A stretch of 64,000 nt of DNA from Streptomyces sp. Z26 (GTDB lineage: Bacteria > Actinomycetota > Actinomycetes > Streptomycetales > Streptomycetaceae). Below, in pieces: positions 9,394 to 18,003 of the stretch. How positions within the stretch are numbered: the first letter of the stretch is position 1; every line of letters begins with the position of its first letter. The position numbers were made by a program, and so were the translations under genes. The notes under the pieces were generated by a model. The model worked only from the letters and a program-made list of their open reading frames with translations. It did no database searches and was not told the DNA's origin. Location: positions 1,311,501 to 1,375,500 of the forward strand of contig NZ_RCHV01000002.1 of the NCBI RefSeq assembly GCF_003665095.1, read 5' to 3'.

Positions 9394-9478
9394 GCCACCG
9401 TACGGACGCGCGCGTCGCTCCGTACGCCGCACGCACGTACGACCGTCCCGGGCCGACGCGGACGCCGGGGGCGGACGG

Positions 9479-10165
9479 TCAGAAGCTGGGCGGGGTGACC
9501 GTCCAGACGCTCACCGACGGGACGGTGCCCGGGTTCGCGTAGCGGTGCGGGCGGGTCGCGTCGAAGCTGACGGCGTCGCCCTCGCGGAGGGCGTAGTGGA
9601 CGCCGTCGACCCAGTAGTCCAGCTCGCCGCTGAGGATCAGGCCGACCTCCTCGCCCGCGTGCGTGTGCGGGTGGCCGCCGGAGGTGGCACCGGGGGCGAC
9701 CTCCATGATCATGGATTCGAGGCGGCCGAGGGGGTTCGGGTTGAGGAGTTCGTAGCGCACGTCGTCGTTGCCGGTACGGGCGATGACCACGCGCTGGTCG
9801 GGCCGGGTGACGGCCGGGCGCTCGCCCTCGACCGTACGGAACAGCTGACTCAGGGTGACCCCGAGCGCGTCCAGGATGGTGCGGAGGGTGCTGATGGTGG
9901 GGCTGTTCTTGTTGTGCTCGACGTTGCTGAGGTAGCTGCGGGACAGACCGGTGGCCCTGGCCAGCGCCTCCAGCGTGAGCCCGCGCTGTACGCGGGCCTC
10001 GCGGATGTGGCGCCCGAGGTCGTCCTCCCCGGGGGCCCCGGAAGATCCGGCGGCCACGGGCGCGGCCGGGCCATCGGCGACCGCCGGGCCCGGCGCCACC
10101 GCCGTGGCCACGTCCCGGTCCGCCGCCGTACGTTCGACGCTCCCTGTCCCCTCGACGCTCCGCAC
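9479..10165 (-). CDS. XRE-family regulator with C-terminal cupin domain
   Basis: 228 residues. After a disordered Ala/Pro-rich N-terminus (1-48) comes a helix-turn-helix (LGRHIREARVQRGLTLEALA, TGLSRSYLSNVEHNKNSPTI) and then a cupin sensor domain (about 130-228) with HPHTHAGEEVGLILSGELDYWVDG. This HTH-plus-cupin layout is that of PuuR-type regulators, which sense small amines, sugars or amino acids. It is divergent from the class III aminotransferase at 10360, so that gene is its likeliest target (inference). The first 45 residues are low complexity and the true start could be a little downstream, near GEDDLGRHIREA. Confidence 0.88.
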   Translation of the reverse strand: MRSVEGTGSVERTAADRDVATAVAPGPAVADGPAAPVAAGSSGAPGEDDLGRHIREARVQRGLTLEALARATGLSRSYLSNVEHNKNSPTISTLRTILDALGVTLSQLFRTVEGERPAVTRPDQRVVIARTGNDDVRYELLNPNPLGRLESMIMEVAPGATSGGHPHTHAGEEVGLILSGELDYWVDGVHYALREGDAVSFDATRPHRYANPGTVPSVSVWTVTPPSF

Positions 10166-10285
10166 CGCGCTGCCCTCGTCCCCTTGCCCTCGTCCCCTCG
10201 TCCCGTGCGCGCCAAGTTACCGGGCGGCTCCACGGGCGTCCAACACGGACGTCCACTAAAGAAGACAGGCCGTCGCACTTACTGG

Positions 10286-10315
10286 TTGACGTGAGCGTCC
10301 ACCATCCTCGACAGT
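10286..10315 (+). promoter_or_regulatory. candidate promoter of the aminotransferase gene
   Basis: TTGACG at 10286-10291, 18 bp, then GACAGT at 10310-10315. If used, transcription begins after GTG 10291, which supports ATG 10360 as the true start. The -10 hexamer is weak. Confidence 0.4.
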
Positions 10316-10359
10316 GTGTCCGGGATAGTGGCCATCCGAACGCACGGGACTGGAGTGAC

Positions 10360-11676
10360 ATGGCGCACGACGAGCGCGAGAAGTACCTGATCCGATACGC
10401 CGGCGACTTCGCGCCGTTCGTCGTGCAGAGCGCCGAGGGGTCGTGGGTGACGACCACCGAGGGACAGCGCATCCTCGACTTCACCTCCGGCCAGATCAGC
10501 TCGACGCTGGGCCACAACCACCCGCGCATCGCCGCCGCCGTCGAACGCTCCCTGCGCGAGGTCATCCACCTCAACTCCTGGATGGTCAACGAGGACGTCC
10601 TCGAACTGGCCCGCCGCCTCGCCGAGTTGCTGCCGGAGCCGCTGCTGCGCTCCATCCTCCTGAACACCGGCTCGGAGACGAACGAGGTCGCGTTCCGGCT
10701 GGCGAAGAAGTACACGGGCAAGTTCGAGATGGTGGGCCTCACCCGCAGCTTCCACGGGCTGGTCGCGGGCACCAACTCGCTGACGTACTCCATGGGCCAC
10801 AAGGGCAACGGCCCGCTGATGCCGGGGAGTTTCGCGATCCCGGCGCCGTACGAGTACCGCTGCCCGATCCGGCACTGCCGCGACGCCTGCGACAAGCTCT
10901 GCCTGGACGTCGGCTTCGAGACCGTCGACCAGTCGTCCGTCGGGTCGCTGGCCGCCATGGTCGTGGAGCCGGTGCTGTCGACCGGCGGCATCATCCCGCT
11001 GCCCGACGGCTACCTGGAGGCGGCCAAGCAGAAGTGCGACGAGCGCGACATGCTGCTCATCGTCGACGAGGCGCAGACGGGCTTCGGGCGTACCGGCTCG
11101 ATGTTCGCCTTCGAGCACGACGACGTGGTGCCCGACATCCTGACCGTCTCCAAGACGCTCGGCGGCGGCGTACCGCTCGGCGCTACCGTCACCAGCGCCG
11201 AGATCGAGGAACGGTGTGTGGAACGCGGCTTCCTGCACCTGACCACGCACGTCTCCGACCCGATGCCCGCCGCGGCCGGGCTGGCGGTGCTGGACGTCAT
11301 CGACGAGGAGGAGCTGGTGGCGCGCGCCGCCGCCAGTGGCGACTACCTCTTCGCGCGGCTGCGTGAACTCCAGGAGCGGCACGAGGAGATCGGTGACGTA
11401 CGCGGGCGCGGGCTGCTCGTCGGCGTGGAGCTGGTGACCGACCGCGAGAGCCGGGAACCCGCGAGCGCGCTCGGCGCCGCCGTGACCAACGAGTGCCTGC
11501 GGCTGGGCCTGTCGATGAACATCGTCAAGGGCGACGGCTCGCAGACCAACTGCCTGCGTCTGGCACCCCCGTTGAGCGTCACGCACGGTGAGATCGACAC
11601 GGCGGTGGACATCCTGGACCAGGCGCTGACCAGCTGCAAGGCGGCCGGTCGGGCCGCGGCGCACGCCCGGGACTGA
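10360..11676 (+). CDS. class III PLP aminotransferase, 2,2-dialkylglycine decarboxylase-like
   Basis: 438 residues from ATG 10360; an in-frame GTG at 10291 would add 23. The N-terminal block EREKYLIRYAGDFAPFVVQS followed by ILDFTSGQISSTLGHNHP resembles dialkylglycine decarboxylases more than ornithine or GABA transaminases. PLP-binding elements: NTGSETNEVAFRLA, the aspartate in LLIVDEAQTGFGRTG and Schiff-base Lys in TVSKTLGGGVPLG. A Cys-rich segment (YRCPIRHCRDACDKLC, about residue 165) is not typical and could bind a metal or form disulfides. It is divergent from the XRE-cupin gene, its likely regulator, and is followed by a perfect hairpin. Confidence 0.87.
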   Translation: MAHDEREKYLIRYAGDFAPFVVQSAEGSWVTTTEGQRILDFTSGQISSTLGHNHPRIAAAVERSLREVIHLNSWMVNEDVLELARRLAELLPEPLLRSILLNTGSETNEVAFRLAKKYTGKFEMVGLTRSFHGLVAGTNSLTYSMGHKGNGPLMPGSFAIPAPYEYRCPIRHCRDACDKLCLDVGFETVDQSSVGSLAAMVVEPVLSTGGIIPLPDGYLEAAKQKCDERDMLLIVDEAQTGFGRTGSMFAFEHDDVVPDILTVSKTLGGGVPLGATVTSAEIEERCVERGFLHLTTHVSDPMPAAAGLAVLDVIDEEELVARAAASGDYLFARLRELQERHEEIGDVRGRGLLVGVELVTDRESREPASALGAAVTNECLRLGLSMNIVKGDGSQTNCLRLAPPLSVTHGEIDTAVDILDQALTSCKAAGRAAAHARD

Positions 11677-11702
11677 CGGGCGGGCGGCCCGCCCCACGAA
11701 CG

Positions 11703-11740
11703 GGGGCGGACGTACGGGCGGGGTCCCGTACGTCCGCCCC
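11703..11740. terminator. perfect 16-bp hairpin, bidirectional terminator
   Basis: GGGGCGGACGTACGGG, 6-nt loop, then its exact complement. It sits between the convergent aminotransferase and lipase genes. Confidence 0.8.
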
Positions 11741-11783
11741 TCCGGCTCACGCCGCTGCGGTCACGCCGCTGCGGGCGGGGACG

Positions 11784-13022
11784 TCAGCCGAGGGACCCGC
11801 AGTCCGAGGACGGCGCCTTGTCCGCGAAGCGGCTCTCCAGCCACAGGAACACCCGCGGGAACGACTCGATCGCCCCGCCCACGTGCGTCGGCGTCGCGAG
11901 CGTCGCGAACTCGACGTTCTCCGCGCCCCGTTCGCACCAGCTCGCGGCCATGTCGCGGCCGACCTCGTACGGGATCACGTCGTCCAGACGGCTGTGGGTG
12001 ACCAACACGGGCGCCTTCGGGGCGCGTTCACCGATGCGCTGCTCGTCGACGATCGTCTTGAACGGCTCCTCGCCCAGGTAGTCGGCGAGCGGACGGCCGT
12101 CCTCGGTGAAGTCCTGGCTCTTGAGGAACGGGAACTTCAACACCGCCTGGACCGTGCACTCCTTGCCGACGTCCGCGAGGAACTTCTCGCCCTTGTCGTT
12201 CAGGTACGGCGCCAGGTCGAGGTCGTAGCCCGCGGCGAGACCGGCGAGGGAGTAGCCGAGGAAGGCGGAGTACAGCGAGTTGTCCAGCTTCCCCGCCGTC
12301 TTGGCCAGGTCGGCGGGTACGGCACCGGCCGAGACGCCTTTCAGGTCCAGCTCGGGGGCGTACTCCGGGGCGAGTTCGGCGGCCGAGGCGGCGGCGCCGC
12401 CACCCTGCGAGTAGCCGGTGATCGCGACGGGCCCGTCGTCCGGGAGGTCGGCCTCGGGGAGGCGCTGGGCGGCGCGTACGACGTCGATGAGGGCGTTCCC
12501 GGACACCTCCCGGTTGACGTACGTGTGGGTGCCGGGCGTGCCCAGACCCTCGTAGTCGGTCATCGCGACGGCGTAGCCGCGGGCGAGCAGGCCCTTGACG
12601 AACAGGCCCTCGTACTCGGTGCCGTGGGCGAGCTGGCGGGACGGCGCGCACTTGTCGTCGATGCCCTGGGTGCCGGGCGCGTAACCGATGACGGGGCGCT
12701 CGCCGCCGCCGGGCCAGGCCGACTTGGGGGTGATGACCGTGCCGGTGACGGCGACGGGCTCGCCGCGGCCGTCGGTCGACCGGTACATGACGCGGTTGAC
12801 GTGGGCGTCGACCTTGATGGCCTTCAGGGGGTCGAGGTAGTACTCCGACGCCTCGGAGCGTACGACGTCGCCGTTGGCCGCGGGCAGGCTGGCGGGCGGC
12901 TCGTAGAACGGGGGCCGGGGGTCCTCCGCCTGCGCCGAGGGCATGGCGACGACGCCGAGCGACACAGCGGTGGCGAGGGCGAGCAGTGCGGTGACCGCTT
13001 TCCGGGGCGGACGGGGCTTCAC
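11784..13022 (-). CDS. secreted lipase (LIP / secretory lipase family)
   Basis: 412 residues. A Sec signal peptide is clear: basic MKPRPPRK, a hydrophobic run of Ala, Leu and Val, and a likely cut after PSAQA near residue 32. The alpha/beta-hydrolase domain has the nucleophile motif GYSQGGGAA (about residue 201), the acid in HSRLDDVIPY and the histidine in ATPTHVGGA, completing a Ser-Asp-His triad. Family members cleave triacylglycerols or esters outside the cell. Two cysteines (CAPSRQ and CTVQAV) and the terminal SSDCG could form disulfides. A 16-bp palindrome of TetR-operator type lies 72 bp upstream of the start. Confidence 0.92.
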   Translation of the reverse strand: MKPRPPRKAVTALLALATAVSLGVVAMPSAQAEDPRPPFYEPPASLPAANGDVVRSEASEYYLDPLKAIKVDAHVNRVMYRSTDGRGEPVAVTGTVITPKSAWPGGGERPVIGYAPGTQGIDDKCAPSRQLAHGTEYEGLFVKGLLARGYAVAMTDYEGLGTPGTHTYVNREVSGNALIDVVRAAQRLPEADLPDDGPVAITGYSQGGGAAASAAELAPEYAPELDLKGVSAGAVPADLAKTAGKLDNSLYSAFLGYSLAGLAAGYDLDLAPYLNDKGEKFLADVGKECTVQAVLKFPFLKSQDFTEDGRPLADYLGEEPFKTIVDEQRIGERAPKAPVLVTHSRLDDVIPYEVGRDMAASWCERGAENVEFATLATPTHVGGAIESFPRVFLWLESRFADKAPSSDCGSLG

Positions 13023-13093
13023 GGGCGACTCCTCGCCGGACGATGGGAGGGGGGTGGTGGTGCGGGGTGGTGCCGAGGTGGAACACCTGGTGG

Positions 13094-13109
13094 CTTACCG
13101 GGCGGTAAG
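13094..13109. promoter_or_regulatory. TetR-type palindromic operator upstream of the lipase
   Basis: CTTACCG-GG-CGGTAAG, a perfect inverted repeat with a 2-bp centre. Operators of the TTACCG/CGGTAA kind are common for TetR/AcrR repressors. It lies 72 bp before the lipase start. Confidence 0.65.
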
Positions 13110-13212
13110 TACGGTGTGAGGATGCTCACTGCCGGGTGGCGCCGTCAATACCCGGGAGTAAGTTCGTTTTCCGGTGCACGGCCGCCCCGGTGGGCGACCC
13201 GGGCCACTCGAC

Positions 13213-13938
13213 TCACGGGCCGGGAGCCGGACGTACGGCGGGTCGCGGCTCGGCAGGCTCCGGGTCGGCAGGCCGCGGCTGCCCCGGCTCCGCGTCGGCA
13301 GGCCGCGGCTCGGTCGACTCCGGTTCGACGAGCAGGCGCGCGTAGGCGGCCATCGAGCGCTGGTAGCGCGGAAGATGGCGGGCCAGCGCCCCCAACACCA
13401 GTGACACCGCCTCCCGTTCGCGCCCCGTGTCGGTGAGCGCCAGCGCGAGGACGGCACGTACGGCGTCGTCGAGGGCGCGGGCGGGCTCGTCCAACTCGTC
13501 GTACGGCACGGCCAGTTCGGCCCGGAGCAGCCGTACGCTCTCCGTCGCCCCGCCCACGTTCCGCAGCGAGCTGGACAGTTGGATGACCGCGCGGCGCCTG
13601 CGCAGGCCGGTGAGGCCGGTGGCCAGCGCGCTCCGGTAGAGCGGGACGGCACGGTCGGAGTGGCCGGTGGAGTCGTACGCGCAGGCGCGCTCGAAGTCCG
13701 CGAGGGCGCTGCCGGGCGGCAGTTCGGCGGCGAGCGCGTCGACCGCCGCGCGGAATCCCGCCTCTCCACGCGCCTCGACCGTGCGGTCCAGCGCCGCCCA
13801 GACGGCCGCGACCCGCCGCTCCCAGTCCGTCGCGGCGACACCGCCGTACGGGTCGGCGGACACCCCGCCGACACCCGCCGTCGAGGCGGTCCCGGATTGT
13901 GCCCCGGTCTTCGTTTCCTCACACATCTCGTCACCCAT
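13213..13938 (-). CDS. TPR (TPR_5-like) cytoplasmic protein
   Basis: 241 residues from ATG 13938 (MGDEMCEETKTG); ATG 13926 is an equal alternative, and neither has a strong ribosome site. Residues 45-205 are helical repeats with the TPR_5-type block FERACAYDSTGHSDRAVPLY, RRRAVIQLSSSLRNVG, ESVRLLRAELAVPYDEL and AVRAVLALALTDTGREREAV. The last 35 residues are an acidic/Pro repeat (EPRPADAEPGQPRP type) encoded by a GC-rich repeat, probably disordered. TPR proteins are protein-protein scaffolds; no partner is evident. The gene is divergent from the LAETG surface-protein gene. Confidence 0.82.
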   Translation of the reverse strand: MGDEMCEETKTGAQSGTASTAGVGGVSADPYGGVAATDWERRVAAVWAALDRTVEARGEAGFRAAVDALAAELPPGSALADFERACAYDSTGHSDRAVPLYRSALATGLTGLRRRRAVIQLSSSLRNVGGATESVRLLRAELAVPYDELDEPARALDDAVRAVLALALTDTGREREAVSLVLGALARHLPRYQRSMAAYARLLVEPESTEPRPADAEPGQPRPADPEPAEPRPAVRPAPGP

Positions 13939-14141
13939 CCGCACAAGGTTCACACACCGCCGCACCTCGCCGACGACGGTCGAACCGGGCCTGACAGCAT
14001 CTCTGTCACATCCCTCAACTGCGGTTATGTACCGAGTTGTTGGAGTAGTGGGGGTGGGTGCGCACCCCCTTTCGCGCAGGAGTACGGTTCTGCCTCGTAC
14101 CACACCCATTCCCGCAACGATTCCTCGACCCGGAGGCCACA

Positions 14142-14777
14142 TTGAACGCACCGCACCGCAGACGCCGCCGCACTCTCACCCTGGCCGCGACCGGGGTGGT
14201 CGCCATGGTGGGCGCGGGCGTGTTCGCCTCGCCCGCCTCCGCGCACACTCCCGACTGGTCGGTGGACTGCTCCACGGTGACGGTCGACCTCAAGAGCTAC
14301 AGCTCCGACCCGACCAACACCGTCACCCTCCAGGCCGACGGCAAGGACCTGCTCAGCGAGAAGTTCGGCGGCGGTTTCCACAAGAAGCTGGACCTGGCGA
14401 AGCACGACAAGCCGCTCGAGGTCCGACTGATCGTCAAGGCCAACGACGGCGACCAGCACAACGTGGACGACACCAAGACGTCCCCCGTCTGCGACGAGCC
14501 GGAGCCGGAGCCCACTCCGACGCCGACCGAGACGCCCTCGGAGACGCCGTCCGAGACGCCCTCGCCCAGCGAGAGCAGCACGCCCCCGGCGGACACCCCC
14601 AGCAGCAGCGCGCCCGCCGAGGAGCCCGCGCCGAGCACGTCGGAGCCCTCCTCCGACCTCGCCGAGACGGGTTCGTCCAACTCGACTCCGATCATCGCGG
14701 GTATCGCCGCGGCCGTGGTGGCCGCCGGTGGCGGTCTGCTGATGCTGGCGCGCAAGCGCCGTTCCGCGCAGCAGTGA
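14142..14777 (+). CDS. sortase-anchored surface protein (LAETG motif)
   Basis: 211 residues from TTG 14142, chosen because CGGAGG is 6 bp upstream and a signal peptide begins at once (Arg-rich start, hydrophobic core, cut after SPASA). The folded part (about 36-115) holds two cysteines, VDCSTVTVD and SPVCDEP. A Pro/Thr/Ser/Glu wall-spanning linker (115-170, TPTPTETPSETPSETPSP type) follows, then the sorting signal LAETG, a hydrophobic helix and the tail RKRRSAQQ. LAxTG is recognised by actinobacterial class E sortases, so the protein is expected to be bound to peptidoglycan. Ligand or function unknown. Confidence 0.9.
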   Translation: MNAPHRRRRRTLTLAATGVVAMVGAGVFASPASAHTPDWSVDCSTVTVDLKSYSSDPTNTVTLQADGKDLLSEKFGGGFHKKLDLAKHDKPLEVRLIVKANDGDQHNVDDTKTSPVCDEPEPEPTPTPTETPSETPSETPSPSESSTPPADTPSSSAPAEEPAPSTSEPSSDLAETGSSNSTPIIAGIAAAVVAAGGGLLMLARKRRSAQQ

Positions 14778-14812
14778 CGCACGCGGGAGCGGCCGCCGAG
14801 CGGACGCGGTAG

Positions 14813-14835
14813 GGCCGCGCCGGGCAGGCGCGGCC
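14813..14835 (+). terminator. hairpin terminator after the LAETG gene
   Basis: GGCCGCGCC, loop GGGCA, GGCGCGGCC: a perfect 9-bp stem starting 36 bp after the stop. Confidence 0.65.
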
Positions 14836-15091
14836 GACGGGCGGTCACCGGACCGTCGTGGCACGCAACGGGGATCGGGCCGGGGTCCGGCGCCGCAGTA
14901 CGGGCGCCGGGCCCCGGCTTTCGTCTGCGCGCCTCGTCCGCGCGCCTCGTCCCCGCGTCTCGCCGACGCGCTTGGTCCGCGCGCGGGACACGCGCCGCCG
15001 GGGGCGCGGACACGCTTGCTTCGGCCGAGGGCCGTCCCTAATGTGCGGTAGCCGTACGACTCGTGGCGGTATCGCCCGGATCGTCGGCAGC

Positions 15092-15128
15092 TCCCCGTCT
15101 CCCCTCCCTCCCCTCCCTCCCCTCCCCC
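15092..15128 (-). repeat. polypyrimidine CCCTC tract, G-quadruplex-capable on the minus strand
   Basis: The plus strand is a run of CTCCC/CCTCCC units with no purine except one G. The minus strand therefore has at least five G-tracts of 3-5 separated by single A, a canonical quadruplex sequence. It lies about 45-80 bp before the sialidase start. Confidence 0.7.
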
Positions 15129-15173
15129 GCCGCCCCGCGCGGCCGGTCGGCAGCCCGTAGGAGTGTGTGGCCC

Positions 15174-16742
15174 GTGCGTCCCGTCCCGAGCAGCGAGAGC
15201 AGAGCGAGCAGCGAACGCGACAGGAGATCCGCGCCCGGCGCGCGCGGGACGCGGATCTGGCTGGCGTGCGCTGCTGCCGCCGCCACCGTGGGCGCCGCGC
15301 TGCCCGCGTCGCTCCCCTCCGCCGCCCCCGTACGCGCCGAAGGGCTCTCCGCGCGCGTGGGCGCCGACTGCGCGGACGGACGGCTGGAACTGATCCTCGG
15401 GAACGCCACCGGCAGCGAGCAGACGTTCACCGTGAACGGCCCGGAGGCGGGCGTCACTTCGACCCGTACGGTCCCCGCGCGCGGCACTGCGACGGTGCGC
15501 TGGCCGCGCGACCGGGGCGACGCGTACGCCCTGCACGTCAGCACCCCGAGCGGCTATCTGAGGACCGCCGCGGGCACCTTCGGCTGCGGGCTGCGGACCG
15601 GTGAACCCGGGCTGGCGACCAGCACCGTGTTCACCACCGGCACCCGTTTCACGGGGATGGTCGACGCGCGCGGCGGTACGTACACGGGGTCGGCCGCCTC
15701 CGTCCGCATCCCCGCGCTGGCGGTCACGGACAGCGGCACGGTCCTCGCCGTGGCGGACGCCCGCGTGACGGGCCCCGGCGACCTCGGCGTCGGGGACAAC
15801 GACATCCAGCTCGGCCTGCGGCGCAGCACCGACCGCGGCGCGACGTGGACGGACCCGGAGATCGTGGTGCACGGGCCGACCAGCGCGACGGGCACGGGTG
15901 ACGCGAGCCTGCTGGTGGACCGGCAGGAGGACCGGGTGTTCCTCTTCTACAACAGGGCGCGGAAGGGCGCCGGTTACCACCGGCCGCCGGACGGTTCCGG
16001 CTCCAACTCCACGGACGACCCGCGGAGCATCCACGTCGAGTACGTCACCAGCGACGACGACGGCGCCACGTGGAGCGCGCCGCGCGACCTCAACCCGTAC
16101 GTCAAGGACCCGGCCTGGAAGGGCGTCCTCTCCGCGTCCGGGCACGGCGTCCAGACGAGCACCGGACGGCTCCTCCAGCCGATCGTCTACCGCGACGGGG
16201 ACGGCGGCCACGCCCTCAACCTTTACAGCGACGACCACGGCCGCACCTGGCGTACGGGGGCCGTGGCGGGCGACGGCTTCAACGAGAGCAAGCCCGTCGA
16301 GCGGTCCGACGGCGGCGTCGCCCAGAACATGCGCTCGGACCTGGAGCCGAGGCGCTTCCACGCGGTGTCCCCGGACGGCGTGCGCCCCTTCGGCCCGGCG
16401 ACCGCCTCGGACCTGGTCGACCCGCGCGTCAACGCCGACGAGATCGCGTACCTGCGGCCCGGCTCCGGCGGCACGGACCCGCGGACGGGCGCGCCGCGCC
16501 GTACGTCCACCGCGCTGTTCGCCAACCCGGCGAGCGCCACCGCCCGCCGGGACCTGACCGTACGGCTGAGCGGGGACGACGGCGCGAGCTGGCCGTACGA
16601 CGCGCTGCTACGGACGGGCACCGCGGGCTACTCGGCGCTGGCCGTCCTGGACGACGGCTCGGTCGGCGCGCTGTACGAGATCGGCGCCACGGGCGGGCTG
16701 CGCTTCGCCCGCTTCACCCTGGACTGGCTGCGCGCGCGGTGA
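15174..16742 (+). CDS. secreted exo-alpha-sialidase (BNR / Asp-box, GH33-like)
   Basis: 522 residues from GTG 15174, with AGGAG at 15159-15163; GTG 15165 is too close to that site. After about 30 basic residues comes a hydrophobic signal segment (IWLACAAAAATVGAALPASL) with a probable cut near PVRAEG. A beta-rich region (to about 145) precedes the catalytic six-blade propeller. It has the sialidase VRIPALAVTD motif and Asp boxes STDRGATW, SDDDGATW, SDDHGRTW and SGDDGASW. NMRSDLEPRRFHAVS holds a triad arginine region, and YSALAVL the region of the catalytic Tyr/Glu. It would release terminal sialic or related acids outside the cell. It is a single gene. Confidence 0.88.
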   Translation: MRPVPSSESRASSERDRRSAPGARGTRIWLACAAAAATVGAALPASLPSAAPVRAEGLSARVGADCADGRLELILGNATGSEQTFTVNGPEAGVTSTRTVPARGTATVRWPRDRGDAYALHVSTPSGYLRTAAGTFGCGLRTGEPGLATSTVFTTGTRFTGMVDARGGTYTGSAASVRIPALAVTDSGTVLAVADARVTGPGDLGVGDNDIQLGLRRSTDRGATWTDPEIVVHGPTSATGTGDASLLVDRQEDRVFLFYNRARKGAGYHRPPDGSGSNSTDDPRSIHVEYVTSDDDGATWSAPRDLNPYVKDPAWKGVLSASGHGVQTSTGRLLQPIVYRDGDGGHALNLYSDDHGRTWRTGAVAGDGFNESKPVERSDGGVAQNMRSDLEPRRFHAVSPDGVRPFGPATASDLVDPRVNADEIAYLRPGSGGTDPRTGAPRRTSTALFANPASATARRDLTVRLSGDDGASWPYDALLRTGTAGYSALAVLDDGSVGALYEIGATGGLRFARFTLDWLRAR

Positions 16743-16938
16743 CCGGCCGACGACCGGACGGTGACCGGCGGTCGGGCGGTTTGGGAAAACTGTCTGCGTT
16801 GTCATTGTCCTGGCCATTCGAGTGGAGGAGTCTGGTTCCCGGGTCGGCCGCGCGTACGGCGTGCCGACGGGCTCCGGTACGGGCCCCGTACGGGCTCCGG
16901 CGCAGGTCAGCGGGGGCCCTGACGGCGGTACCGCGGCG

Positions 16939-16961
16939 TTGTCAGTGCCCGCTGCCAAGAT
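16939..16961 (+). promoter_or_regulatory. RecA-NDp-like promoter of the sigma factor gene
   Basis: TTGTCAGTG (16939-16947), exactly 8 bp, then CAAGAT (16956-16961), which misses the consensus TAnnnT only at its first base. It lies 35 bp before the start codon of a SigG-like gene. M. tuberculosis sigG is known to have such a promoter. Confidence 0.7.
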
Positions 16962-16995
16962 GACCCGGAGTGCGCAGATCCCGGTGACGAGAGGC

Positions 16996-17985
16996 ATGAC
17001 CATGACGCAGAACCAGGTCGGCGAGGACTTCCCGCGGCTGGCCGACCCCTTCCGGCGCGAGCTGCTGGCGCACTGCTACCGCATGCTGGGATCGGTGCAC
17101 GACGCCGAGGACCTGGTGCAGGAGACGTACCTGCGCGCCTGGCGGGCGTACGACAAGTTCGAGGGCCGCTCCTCGATGCGCACCTGGCTGCACCGGATCG
17201 CGACGAACACCTGTCTCGACGCCCTGGAGAGCCGCGGCAGGAGACCGTTGCCGACGGGGTTGGGGGCGCCGAGCGCCGACCCGTCGGACGATCTCGTCGA
17301 GCAGCACGAGGTGCCGTGGCTGGAGCCGGTGCCGGACGCGATGGTGGGCGCGGACGGCGCGGACCCGGCGGCGATCGTCACGTCGCGGGAGAGCATCCGC
17401 CTCGCGTTTGTCGCGGCCCTCCAGCACCTGCCGCCACGACAGCGCGCGGTGCTGCTCATGCGGGACGTGCTCCGCTGGAAGGCCGCCGAGGTCGCCGAGC
17501 TGCTCGACACGACGACCGCCTCGGTGAACAGCGCGCTCCAGCGCGCGCGGGCGCAGATCGAGAAGGTGGCACCGAGCGAGGAGGCGGCCACCGCGCCGCT
17601 CACCGAGGAACAGCGGGCGCTGCTCGACCGCTACGTGGCGGCGTTCGAGGTGAAGGACATGGACGCCATCGTGCAGCTGTTCACGGAGGAGGCCGTCTGG
17701 GAGATGCCGCCGTTCACCGGTTGGTACCGGGGGCCGCAGGACATCGGCACGCTCATAGCCACCCGCTGCCCGGCGGGTCCCGGCGAGCTGGCGCTGATCC
17801 GTACGACGATGAACGGGCAGCCCGCCTTCGGGATGTACATGAAGGACGAGGACGGCGTGTTCCGCCCGTTCAACCTGATGGTGCTCTCGCTGCGCGGGGC
17901 GCGGGTCTCGCACGTCGTGGCGTTCTTCGAGACGCGCCTGTTCAAGGAGTTCGGCCTCCCGGAGACGGCGCCCCCGCCCGCGTGA
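16996..17985 (+). CDS. sigma-70 family factor with SnoaL-like C-terminal domain, M. tuberculosis SigG type
   Basis: 329 residues. Sigma region 2 is RRELLAHCYRMLGSVHDAED-LVQETYLRAWRAY and region 4 is LQHLPPRQRAVLLMRDVLRW-KAAEVAELL. Between them, SRGRRPLPTGLGAPSADPSD matches the corresponding mycobacterial SigG segment as I remember it. The C-terminal 120 residues (LTEEQRALLDRYVAAFEVKD, WEMPPFTGWYRGP) form a SnoaL/NTF2-like domain that substitutes for a separate anti-sigma in such factors. No anti-sigma gene is adjacent. ATG 16996 is close to GAGAGG; ATG 17002 is possible. No symbol is given because sigG names another gene in Streptomyces. The promoter predicts DNA-damage induction. Confidence 0.92.
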   Translation: MTMTQNQVGEDFPRLADPFRRELLAHCYRMLGSVHDAEDLVQETYLRAWRAYDKFEGRSSMRTWLHRIATNTCLDALESRGRRPLPTGLGAPSADPSDDLVEQHEVPWLEPVPDAMVGADGADPAAIVTSRESIRLAFVAALQHLPPRQRAVLLMRDVLRWKAAEVAELLDTTTASVNSALQRARAQIEKVAPSEEAATAPLTEEQRALLDRYVAAFEVKDMDAIVQLFTEEAVWEMPPFTGWYRGPQDIGTLIATRCPAGPGELALIRTTMNGQPAFGMYMKDEDGVFRPFNLMVLSLRGARVSHVVAFFETRLFKEFGLPETAPPPA

Positions 17986-18003
17986 CCGGCCGGGGCGGAC
18001 CGG

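Noticed and set aside
8319..10994. 891-codon minus-strand open frame spanning three genes
   Set aside because: Crosses the dehydratase, the XRE-cupin gene and the aminotransferase; Ser/Thr/Arg-rich noise.
16798..16812. CGTTGTCATTGTCCTGG as another RecA-NDp promoter
   Set aside because: TTGTCATTG lacks the full TTGTCAGTG block and has no TAnnnT eight bases later.
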